This document shows positions 6,333 through 11,975 of a DNA stretch of 11,975 nucleotides, one piece after another. Source of the stretch: Tannerella sp. (GTDB lineage: Bacteria; Bacteroidota; Bacteroidia; Bacteroidales; Tannerellaceae); assembly GCA_031267485.1 (NCBI GenBank), contig JAIRYY010000302.1, forward strand, positions 1 through 11,975. The letters are read 5' to 3'. Position numbers and translations under genes: made by a program. Numbering within the stretch: position 1 is the stretch's first letter; the number at the start of each line of letters is the position of its first letter. The notes under the pieces are model-generated. The model made no database searches. It saw only the letters and a program-made list of their open reading frames with translations, and had not been told where the DNA came from.

Positions 6333-8963
6333 TTATTCCCTTATGGTAAGTTCCAGCTGCCGCAGGTCTTTGCCGTCCGACGAGTTGCCGTAGAGAATGT
6401 AGTATTTGCCGGGGCGGATTTCCAGTATCTGCTTTGCGTCGTTGAACGAATAGAACGCTTTCGGTTCGAGCGTGATGACGGCGTTCTCCGTATCGCCCGC
6501 CTTTACGTGTATGCGGCTGAAGCCTTTCAGCGCCTTTACCGGGCCGTCGGGGTCGTTCGGATTTTTCACGTATACCTGCACCACTTCATCGCCGTCGGCG
6601 GCGCCCGTATTTTTGACCGGCACCGTCAGGGTGACAGTCTGGTCTGCCTCTATTTCGGAAGCCGACAACGTTGCCCCGTCAAACTCGAATGTCGTGTAGC
6701 TGAGGCCATATCCGAACGGGTAAAGCGGGGCTTCGGTCATGTAGCGGTAGGTACGTCCCTTCATCTCGTAGTCCTCGAAATCCGGAAGTTGCGACGTCGA
6801 GCGGTAAAACGTCACCGGCAGTTTGCCCGACGGGTTGTAATCGCCGAACAGGATGTCCGCCACCGCCGTTCCGGCCGTCTGTCCGCCGTACCATGCGTTC
6901 AGGATGGCATCCGCCGTTTCGTGCTCCTGCGCAAGGGCCAGCGCGCTTCCCGCGCATACGACGAAAATGACGGGCTTGCCTGTCGTCTTCAGCGCTTTCA
7001 GCATGTCAAGCTGTATTGCGGGAAGTTCAATCTTCGTGCGGTCTCCCTTCTTGAAGCCGTCGATGAGAATCGGCATCTCCTCCCCCTCAAGGCGCGGGGA
7101 CAGCCCTCCGACAAAGATGATGACATCGGCATCCTGCACTTTTGCCACCGTCTCCGACAGGTCGACGGGCTTGTAATAACCCATTTCAAAGTTGAGGTCG
7201 GCGCCGCCGATTTTCTGTATGTATTCGATTTTAAGGGAGTACTTTTTCCCCTGTTCCGCTTTCAGCGTATAGTTCATTTTCCGGCCGTATTCGTTTGTCC
7301 ACGACTGCATCACGGTATCGCTGCCGATAAACAGGCGGAAGCCGTCGTTGCCGGACAGGTTGAACGTCACGTCACCCGACACGGGCGATTCAAATTCACC
7401 CGTGAAGCGGGCGGTGAAATCGGTCAGGTTGACGTTCGGCGCGAACTGCGTGTTTCCGCCCGTCGTGTAATGGATGTCCGACACAATCCCGCGGTGAACA
7501 GGCTCGCCCTCAAATCCCGTGTTGTTGAAAAACTCGGCGCTCATGCCGTTCTGACCGCCCGATGTGACATATCCGCCCAGGCTGTTGAACATGATGTTGT
7601 CCGTATGATTGCATCCCGGCTCGTATACGACTTCCGCGTCCGGCGCCTTGTTCCGTATCCCCTCCAGGATTGTTTCCGTATGCGTCGGGAAACCGTTGTA
7701 GTTAGCCCACAGCATCGTCGAGTCGGCAGCGTTGGGGCCTGTAACCACTATCTTTTTAATGCTTTTACTCAGCGGCAACGCCGTCTTCCCGCCGGCCAAA
7801 GCGCCGTTTTTGAGCAGAACCATGCTTTTGTGCGCCATTTCGAGCGCCTGCGCGACGTGTTCGGAAGATTCAACGACACTGTACGGTATGGAGGCGTACG
7901 GCACACGCTCGTCCGGGTCGAACATCCCCAGCTCGAAACGTCCCCTGAACAGGCGGCGCAGAGAAACGTCCAGCTCTTCTTCCTTTATACTCCCGTTCCT
8001 GACGGCTTCGAGGAGTACGCCGTAGCTTCCGCCACACTCAAGGTCGGTACCGGCGCGCACGGCGGCAACCGATGCCGATTCGCGGTCGGGATGCGTCTCG
8101 TGGCGGGGTGTGTTTGCGTCCTTTTTCCAGAAATCGTCAATCGCCCCGCAGTCGGACAGGATGATGTTTTCATATCCCCAGTCGTTGCGCAGGATGTTCA
8201 CCAGCAGCTTGTCGCTTCCGCAGCAGGGCATCCCCTCGTAGCGGTTGTATGCGCACATCACCTCCTGCACGTTGCCCTCCCTGACGAGCGTTTCGAAAGC
8301 GGGCAGGTAAGTCTGGTAAAGGTCGCGGGGCGAGACGGTGACGTCAAACTCGTGGCGGTTCCATTCCGGTCCGCTGTGCACGGCATAATGCTTCGCACAG
8401 GCATGGCTCTTGAAATACTTCGGGTCGTCGCCCTGCAGACCCCTCACAACGGCAAGTCCGAGGCGTGAAGTGAGGAACGGGTCTTCGCCGTAAGTCTCCA
8501 TACCGCGCCCCCAGCGCGGGTCGCGGAAGATATTGATGTTCGGCGTCCAGAACGTAAGCCCCTTGTAGCGGTCATATTCCTTTTCCTTCTGATAATTGTG
8601 ATACTTGGCGCGCGCCTCGTCGCTGACCATCGTAAAAGTTTTCAGCAACGCATCCTCATCGAATGTCGCCGCCATTGCAATCGACTGCGGGAAAACGGTG
8701 GCGCGGCCGGCGCGGGCGACACCGTGCAAAGCCTCGTTCCACCAGTCGTATTCCGGTATGCCCAGCCGCTCTATGGCCGGCGTCCGGTTCATCATCTGCC
8801 CAACTTTCTCCTCGACGGTGAGACGTCCGATGACGTCTTCGATGCGTTCATCAATGCTCAAATCCGGATTCCGGAACGGATATTCGTAAGCGCTTTTCTC
8901 TTTACATGCCGTTATTGCCGCAACACAGCATAAAACGGACAACAGGATAATGTTCTTTTTCAT
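6333..8963 (-). CDS. Glycoside hydrolase family 3 lipoprotein with PA14 insert (probable beta-xylosidase or beta-glucosidase)
   Basis: This 876-aa secreted enzyme probably removes terminal beta-linked sugars from plant or dietary oligosaccharides. Residues 1-20 form a lipoprotein signal peptide ending at Cys20 (AAITAC). The N-terminal GH3 barrel spans about 38-345, with YDWWNEALHG (72-81), RDPRWGRGMETYGEDP (147-162), AKHYAVHSGPE (190-200) and the nucleophile Asp271 in ILSDCGAI. The second GH3 domain starts near 385 and is split by a PA14 module (about 472-598, GMSAEFFN to LNFEMGYY). It resumes with the conserved LSPRLEGEEM (621-630) and PFGYGLSYT (749-757), followed by a fibronectin III-like C-terminal domain. 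The WWNEALHG and SDCGA pattern fits the beta-xylosidase-like GH3 clade, but the substrate is inferred. It starts 12 bp after trmD. No SusCD pair lies nearby, so it is not part of an obvious polysaccharide utilisation locus. Confidence 0.92.
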   Translation of the reverse strand: MKKNIILLSVLCCVAAITACKEKSAYEYPFRNPDLSIDERIEDVIGRLTVEEKVGQMMNRTPAIERLGIPEYDWWNEALHGVARAGRATVFPQSIAMAATFDEDALLKTFTMVSDEARAKYHNYQKEKEYDRYKGLTFWTPNINIFRDPRWGRGMETYGEDPFLTSRLGLAVVRGLQGDDPKYFKSHACAKHYAVHSGPEWNRHEFDVTVSPRDLYQTYLPAFETLVREGNVQEVMCAYNRYEGMPCCGSDKLLVNILRNDWGYENIILSDCGAIDDFWKKDANTPRHETHPDRESASVAAVRAGTDLECGGSYGVLLEAVRNGSIKEEELDVSLRRLFRGRFELGMFDPDERVPYASIPYSVVESSEHVAQALEMAHKSMVLLKNGALAGGKTALPLSKSIKKIVVTGPNAADSTMLWANYNGFPTHTETILEGIRNKAPDAEVVYEPGCNHTDNIMFNSLGGYVTSGGQNGMSAEFFNNTGFEGEPVHRGIVSDIHYTTGGNTQFAPNVNLTDFTARFTGEFESPVSGDVTFNLSGNDGFRLFIGSDTVMQSWTNEYGRKMNYTLKAEQGKKYSLKIEYIQKIGGADLNFEMGYYKPVDLSETVAKVQDADVIIFVGGLSPRLEGEEMPILIDGFKKGDRTKIELPAIQLDMLKALKTTGKPVIFVVCAGSALALAQEHETADAILNAWYGGQTAGTAVADILFGDYNPSGKLPVTFYRSTSQLPDFEDYEMKGRTYRYMTEAPLYPFGYGLSYTTFEFDGATLSASEIEADQTVTLTVPVKNTGAADGDEVVQVYVKNPNDPDGPVKALKGFSRIHVKAGDTENAVITLEPKAFYSFNDAKQILEIRPGKYYILYGNSSDGKDLRQLELTIRE

Positions 8964-8975
8964 TTTACATATAAT

Positions 8976-9671
8976 TTAAATTGTTAATTTGGTCGTCTTC
9001 GACAAAAGTCCGGGACGCAGCCGTTCAGTCCGCTCCTGCGACTGCTGCATCCGCCATTCCTGAATTTTGCGCTCATGGCCGGAAAGCAGTATTTCCGGCA
9101 CATTCCAGCCCTTGTATTCCGCCGGGCGCGTATACACGGGCGGTGCAAGGAGGCCGTCCTGAAAGGAATCGGAGAGGGCGCTCTGTTCGTCGCCAATGAC
9201 GCCGGGAATAAGCCTTACGGTAGCGTCGGCAATCACCGCCGCCGCCGGTTCGCCGCCGGTAAGCACATAGTCGCCAATCGATATTTCCCGCGTAATCAAA
9301 TGCTCCCTGATACGATAGTCAACGCCCTTATAATGACCGCACAGTATGATGATATTTTCGAGCATGGACAGGCGGTTCGCCATCGGCTGGTCAAACAGTT
9401 CGCCGTCGGGAGACGTATAAATAATCTCATCATAACCCCGCTCCGCCGTCAGTGCGGATATAGCCCTGTCGACAGGCTCTATCTGCATGACCATACCGGC
9501 CTCTCCTCCAAACGGGTAATCATCCACGCGCCGCCATTTGTTGGTCGTATAATCCCTGAGATTGTGCAGGCAGATTTCCACCAGCCCCTTGTCCCGCGCA
9601 CGCTTTAGAATGGAGCAATGCAGCATCCCGTCAATCATTTCGGGCAACACGGTAAGTATATCAATTCGCAT
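8976..9671 (-). CDS. trmD: tRNA (guanine-N1-)-methyltransferase
   Basis: TrmD is a SPOUT-family, trefoil-knot enzyme. It methylates G37 of tRNAs reading CUN, CCN and CGG codons and prevents +1 frameshifting. It acts as a cytoplasmic dimer. The 231-aa protein has [15 protein letters not shown] (48-62), [11 protein letters not shown] (111-121) and [11 protein letters not shown] (131-141), which together form the AdoMet-binding knot. It also has the expected catalytic Asp in LSDSFQDG (167-173). The start at 9671 ([12 protein letters not shown]) matches the family. It is the first minus-strand gene of the window, and a -7 box lies 21 bp upstream. The ribosomal-protein and rimM genes that accompany trmD in many bacteria are not present. 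Confidence 0.97.
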   Translation of the reverse strand: MRIDILTVLPEMIDGMLHCSILKRARDKGLVEICLHNLRDYTTNKWRRVDDYPFGGEAGMVMQIEPVDRAISALTAERGYDEIIYTSPDGELFDQPMANRLSMLENIIILCGHYKGVDYRIREHLITREISIGDYVLTGGEPAAAVIADATVRLIPGVIGDEQSALSDSFQDGLLAPPVYTRPAEYKGWNVPEILLSGHERKIQEWRMQQSQERTERLRPGLLSKTTKLTI

Positions 9672-9692
9672 ATATCATGTCTTTTAGGTCGG

Positions 9693-9700
9693 CAAAGGTA
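9693..9700 (-). promoter_or_regulatory. Possible Bacteroidetes -7 box for trmD
   Basis: The minus strand reads TACCTTTG, a full match to TAnnTTTG, 21 nt before the trmD ATG. The upstream sequence is strongly A/T-rich (TTTTGTTTTTTTAT), but no TTTG sits at the ideal -33 distance. As the first box upstream of the minus-strand gene run, it is the best candidate for the operon promoter. Confidence 0.5.
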
Positions 9701-9945
9701 ATAAAAAAACAAAATATTTCATGGTAAATCCGAAATGTTTAAGCAACAATCAGGCCATAATTGTAGAGTTTCCGTATACGTCACTGATTTTTTGGCAGGT
9801 TCGGCTGCTACATATTCTAATATTTTCAACACTTTTAAACGTCAGCGAGTTATCGAAGTAAAACCCGTAAAAAAAGAACTATTTCATCCGCACGCTTGGA
9901 AGTCTCGGTATATTCATGTAATTTTACCGCGGAATTAATATCACT
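9701..9945. other. Intergenic stretch between trmD and the repeat region; no convincing gene
   Basis: A 67-codon plus-strand ORF (9735-9938) lies here, but I recognise nothing in it and see no family motifs. The minus strand shows two adjacent short open stretches separated by a frameshift and stops, one ending ADEIVLFLRVLLR and the next containing LTFKSVENIRICSS. They could be the relic of an old gene. Neither has a plausible start. I treat the stretch as non-coding or decayed. Confidence 0.4.
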
Positions 9946-10230
9946 GTTGCGTAATAAAGGCTGTAATGGCTTAAATTACAAAATATTGCATACTTGTAAG
10001 ACAATTGTTCCATTCAGTTGAATCTGGCAGATTAAGAGGGAACGTGAATGATAAGTCAAACAGGTTTGTATCCCTTAAGGACACAGACTGTTTTTACCTG
10101 TTTCATTCCCGGGCTTGCCGGAGTTGACGGAATGAATAAGGAAGAAAGAGTGCGGTGTCCTTTTTTTTATCCCCCTGTTTACACCGCCGGACAAGCCGAA
10201 AACCGCACAGAGTAGGCGCGTATTCTTTTT
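9946..10230 (+). repeat. Repeat copy A, upstream of the 242-aa gene
   Basis: This copy matches copies B and C along an ordered series of blocks. They are tacaaaatattgca (9977-9990), ttcagttgaatctggcagat followed by taagaggg (10013-10040), aggtttgtatcc (10062-10073), cttgccggagttgacggaa, gagtgcggtgtcc and the tail gtattc. It ends about 9 bp before the 242-aa gene. Read in the frame that is open in copy C, it gives LNLAD, VKQVC and FPGLPELTE followed by a stop, but with two frameshifts and internal stops. It therefore looks like a decayed coding 3' end followed by the hairpin at 10152-10187. Confidence 0.75.
10152..10187 (+). repeat. Hairpin shared by copies A and C
   Basis: gcggtgt (10152-10158) pairs with acaccgc (10181-10187) around a loop that starts with cctttttttt. 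The same hairpin occurs in copy C (11702-11707 with 11733-11738) with a different loop sequence, so the stem is kept while the loop drifts. The T-run lies inside the loop rather than after the stem, so a standard intrinsic terminator is doubtful. Confidence 0.5.
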
Positions 10231-10238
10231 GTAACAGT

Positions 10239-10967
10239 ATGAAACTGAATGGAAAATTAAAAAGCGCCCTGTTGCCCCTGTACGGAGAATTGTTGAAAAG
10301 AAATCCTGCCGGCAATTCGCCTGAAGACCTCTGCGCCTTTTGTGCGCAATGGGGTTCCGAATTTCCCGAAAAGGAAAAGGAGGGAATCCTGTTTGTCGGT
10401 AAAGCCACAAATGGATGGCTTTCCGACAGTACGGATATAAACGTCCTGTTTGGGGATTCGTGCGGGAGAATCTTTGACCGGGACGACCAGATGCGATGGG
10501 TAGATACGCTGGAAGGAAACAGGCGGGAGTATAACACAAGAAAATCCGCTTTCTGGAGAGTGATAAAAGGCGTGAGCCGGCGCCTCTATCCCGAAGATTG
10601 GTATGCACATGTTGCATGGAGCAACTTATACAAATTATCGCCCTACATAAAAAAAGGGAATCCGGATAGCCGGCTTCGCGGGGAACAGCTTGCCGTCTGC
10701 AAAAAGATTCTTGAGAAGGAAATAGAAATACTGTCACCCAAACACGTGGTGATGTTCACTTACGATTGGGAATGTTGTTTCCTGAAGTATTTGAATGACG
10801 GCAAGGCTCCCGAATGTGTGGCCACGGAAGTTTGGGACAGGTATAAAACGTGTGTGTACCGGATCGGGGATACCATTTATATTGTATCTCCGCATCCGCA
10901 GGGGAAAGAAGAAAAGGGACACATAGCTGTTATTGATAAATTATTGAATACGGACTACAGGCGATAA
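10239..10967 (+). CDS. Uncharacterised protein with uracil-DNA-glycosylase-superfamily features
   Basis: This 242-aa soluble protein has no signal peptide or membrane segment. I do not recognise a named family. ILFVGKATNGW (50-60) resembles the first substrate-binding loop of the UDG superfamily, SNLYKLSP (128-135) a central strand-loop, VVMFTYDW (170-177) a buried strand and SPHPQGKEEKG (217-227) the His-containing leucine-loop motif. The order and spacing fit that fold, but the activity may not be base excision. I start it at the ATG at 10239. A longer frame from 10155 exists, but its extra 28 codons lie inside repeat copy A and look unlike protein. It is on the opposite strand to the housekeeping operon, AT-richer than its neighbours, and flanked by repeat copies A and B, which suggests horizontal or cassette-like arrival. 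Confidence 0.75.
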   Translation: MKLNGKLKSALLPLYGELLKRNPAGNSPEDLCAFCAQWGSEFPEKEKEGILFVGKATNGWLSDSTDINVLFGDSCGRIFDRDDQMRWVDTLEGNRREYNTRKSAFWRVIKGVSRRLYPEDWYAHVAWSNLYKLSPYIKKGNPDSRLRGEQLAVCKKILEKEIEILSPKHVVMFTYDWECCFLKYLNDGKAPECVATEVWDRYKTCVYRIGDTIYIVSPHPQGKEEKGHIAVIDKLLNTDYRR

Positions 10968-11014
10968 CAGGCGTTTTCGTCCGATAATAGTAAAAAAAAG
11001 CGATGTTGTGCGCC

Positions 11015-11290
11015 GATTTGGCACAGTGTGTATCTATTTTTGCAGCACGAATGAGACAGTTCGTGATATTTTGTGACGGCGGTATCGCGCATATTGAATA
11101 TTTTTTTTGTTTCTGTACCGCGAATATAATGTTGCTGTTTAGTAATCATTAAGTTGCAAAATATTGCAGACTGCATGGCCATCATCCTGTTCAGTTGAAT
11201 CTGGCAAATTTTAAGAGGGATTGGGAATGATGAAGTCAGGCAGGTTTGTATCCAATATTGGCACGAACTGTCTTTTTTTCTGTTCCGATT
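11015..11290 (+). repeat. Repeat copy B, downstream of the 242-aa gene, 3'-truncated
   Basis: It opens with gatttggcacagtgtgtatc followed by tatttttgcagca (11015-11047), matching copy C at 34 of 37 positions. It continues with cagttcgtgatatttt (11056-11071), ttgcaaaatattgca, ttcagttgaatctggcaaat followed by tttaagaggg (11190-11219) and aggtttgtatcc. It stops matching after about 11290, lacking the PGLPEPTE-coding block and the hairpin found in A and C. Compared with C it carries one extra base after the LNLANFKRDW-coding stretch, which destroys the frame. No gene follows it before copy C. Confidence 0.75.
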
Positions 11291-11312
11291 ATGGATTATA
11301 AATTAATAGCGT

Positions 11313-11429
11313 ATGCATGAGGATATAACAGACGAAATGCTCAGGGATATCGACAGCTTGATTTGGCGCAATGTGTATCTATTTTTGCAGCATGAAGAAA
11401 AAAAAACGTCAGTTCGTGATATTTTTTAG
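11313..11429 (+). pseudogene. Short ORF at the head of copy C, probable gene relic
   Basis: This 38-codon ORF starts at the ATG at 11313 and has protein-like composition (MHEDITDEMLRDIDSLIW..., ending KKTSVRDIF). The part from IW(R/H) through VYLFLQHE to VRDI(F/L) is matched in copy B, where the stop falls at the same place but the upstream frame is shifted. It could be a decayed C-terminus or a real small protein unique to copy C. The same DNA can be read as a promoter (see findings). No family is recognised. Confidence 0.35.
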
Positions 11430-11538
11430 CGGCGGCTATTGCAAATATCAAATACTTTTTGTTCTTTTGCAACGCAATAAGAACGTTGTTATAGGATGAT
11501 AAAAACTATAATAGCCTGCATTGCAAAATATATTATAC

Positions 11539-11685
11539 ATGCACGACAATTATTCCGTTCAGTTAAATCTGGCAGATTTTAAGAGGGGTTGGGATAATGA
11601 AGTCAGGCAAGTTTGTCTCCGTTACGGGCGCGAACTGATTTTTTTCCTATTCCGAAACCCCGGCTTGCCAGAGCCAACTGAATAG
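11539..11685 (+). pseudogene. Open 48-codon frame in copy C, probable decayed C-terminal gene fragment
   Basis: From the ATG at 11539 the frame reads through NYSVQLNLADFKRGW, EVRQVCLRYGRELIFF and FRNPGLPEPTE, then stops at 11683-11685. Copies A and B encode recognisable parts of the same peptide (VKQVC and FPGLPELTE in A; LNLANFKRDW and EVRQVC in B) but with frameshifts and internal stops. That pattern is what duplicated remnants of one gene would leave. Two stops sit just upstream in frame, so either only the end of the gene was copied or C is a small intact gene. I do not recognise the protein. Confidence 0.4.
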
Positions 11686-11741
11686 ATAAGAAAAAAAGAG
11701 TGCGGTGCCCTTTTTTATGCTCCATGACCAAACACCGCCAG

Positions 11742-11762
11742 ACAGCATAGAATGTATGCTGT
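11742..11762 (+). repeat. Perfect 8-bp hairpin upstream of the right-edge gene
   Basis: acagcata (11742-11749) pairs exactly with tatgctgt (11755-11762) across the 5-nt loop gaatg. It lies in the tail of copy C, 58 bp before the next ATG. No T-run follows, so it is not a typical terminator. It could be an operator or an mRNA leader structure. Confidence 0.4.
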
Positions 11763-11819
11763 ATTCGTTTGATATTGAATTGATAGAGGATAAATTTAAT
11801 AATATAAAATAATACAATT

Positions 11820-11975
11820 ATGGGTATAATGAGAGATATTACAGGAAGTTTCCTTGAAGGGGCAGCGAAAGAGCTTTTGGGAGATGGATTTTTGGGAAAT
11901 GCAGCAGGCGGCCTTGTTAAGAATTTGGTAAGCAAATCCGGGAGTGATGAATCAAATAGTAGTGCAGACGAAATT
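11820..11975 (+). CDS. Start of an unidentified gene, cut by the right edge
   Basis: The frame stays open for 52 codons from the ATG at 11820 to the window end. It begins MGIMRDITGSFLEGAAKELL and continues with a glycine/alanine-rich, helix-prone stretch (GFLGNAAGGLVKNLV, about 23-37), then turns hydrophilic with many Ser and acidic residues. This is not a classical signal peptide because there is no basic N-region before the hydrophobic part. An ATG three codons downstream (11829) is an alternative start. The leader is very AT-rich with no Shine-Dalgarno, as is common in Bacteroidetes. It directly follows repeat copy C, just as the 242-aa gene follows copy A. Function unknown. Confidence 0.5.
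   Translation, partial: MGIMRDITGSFLEGAAKELLGDGFLGNAAGGLVKNLVSKSGSDESNSSADEI

Larger units (their letters stand above)
11360..11772 (+). repeat. Repeat copy C, upstream of the right-edge gene
   Basis: This is the most complete copy. The head gatttggcgcaatgtgtatc (11360-11379) to cagttcgtgatatttttt matches copy B. The middle (ttgcaaaatatatta, ttcagttaaatctggcagat followed by tttaagaggg at 11558-11587) matches both others. The tail (cggcttgccagagccaactg, gagtgcggtgccctttttta, acaccgcc, gtattcgttt) matches copy A. Core starts at 10013, 11190 and 11558 show that B and C lie in near-tandem (368 bp apart), while A and B are separated by a gene. Confidence 0.8.

Noticed and set aside
5664..8468. 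934-codon plus-strand ORF
   Set aside because: It lies antisense to hisH and the GH3 gene, has no domain and an Arg/Val/His-rich composition typical of a reverse-strand shadow of high-GC codons.
9735..9938. 67-codon plus-strand ORF as a gene
   Set aside because: No recognised motif or other support, and the opposite strand looks at least as protein-like. Listed only as part of the intergenic stretch.
10152..10187. Intrinsic terminator
   Set aside because: The T-run is inside the loop, not after the stem, and the hairpin lies immediately before a gene start.
11015..11045. Sigma-54 promoter (TTGGCAC...TTGCA)
   Set aside because: The distance between the GG and GC elements is about 22 bp instead of the fixed 10 bp.
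11392..11499. RiPP precursor peptide with a GG leader site
   Set aside because: The FFSGG stretch is tempting, but no maturase or ABC exporter is nearby, and copy B's version (CDGG) has an unrelated tail. More likely chance in a decayed repeat.
11015..11772. Integron attC sites or an insertion sequence
   Set aside because: No integrase or transposase, no R-box-like core sites, and the repeat copies lack terminal inverted repeats.
9946..11772. Retron or diversity-generating retroelement
   Set aside because: No reverse transcriptase is encoded in any frame, and the repeats differ by indels rather than adenine-specific substitutions.

Overview
The window looks like a chromosomal segment of a Bacteroidales bacterium. 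The order trmD / GH3 / hisH-hisA-hisF-hisIE / ftsE-like / lysC / lysA is of the Bacteroides-Porphyromonas type. The GH3 enzyme is a PA14-containing lipoprotein, and two promoter-like sites match the Bacteroidetes -7 box TAnnTTTG. The genus is not determined.

Positions 1-9671 are housekeeping and all genes read on the minus strand. In transcription order they are trmD (tRNA m1G37 methyltransferase), a GH3 beta-glycosidase lipoprotein, hisH-hisA-hisF (IGP synthase plus the ProFAR isomerase), hisIE, an FtsE-like ABC ATPase, lysC (aspartate kinase) and the first 51 codons of lysA. Most junctions are 4-12 bp, as in an operon. Three junctions (hisF/hisIE, ftsE/lysC, lysC/lysA) are instead filled almost exactly by repeat elements of 258-714 bp. 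These share AT-rich ends built on AGTAACGTGAAATAAAT but carry different palindrome-rich cores. Two cores use GGGACA-x-AATGTTGGTAGAA units and GTCCCG/CGGGAC palindromes. The third carries a 92-bp hairpin repeat and seven 41/42-bp tandem units. In each element a minus-strand ORF with a similar start (M-x-x-S/D-K-L/W-K-Y) runs through the element and stops at, or 12 nt before, the next start codon.

Positions 9672-11975 are accessory-like: AT-richer, on the plus strand, and unrelated to the operon. Three diverged copies (A, B, C) of a repeat of about 280-400 bp surround one intact gene, a 242-aa protein with features of the uracil-DNA-glycosylase superfamily, and precede the truncated start of an unknown gene at the right edge. 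In-frame and frameshifted reading suggests the repeats are decayed 3' ends of a duplicated gene followed by a conserved hairpin. The layout (repeat-gene-repeat-repeat-gene) resembles repeat-bounded gene cassettes.

The most notable gene-level oddity is hisIE. It lacks three residues where the family has its conserved Cys-His metal-site motif.
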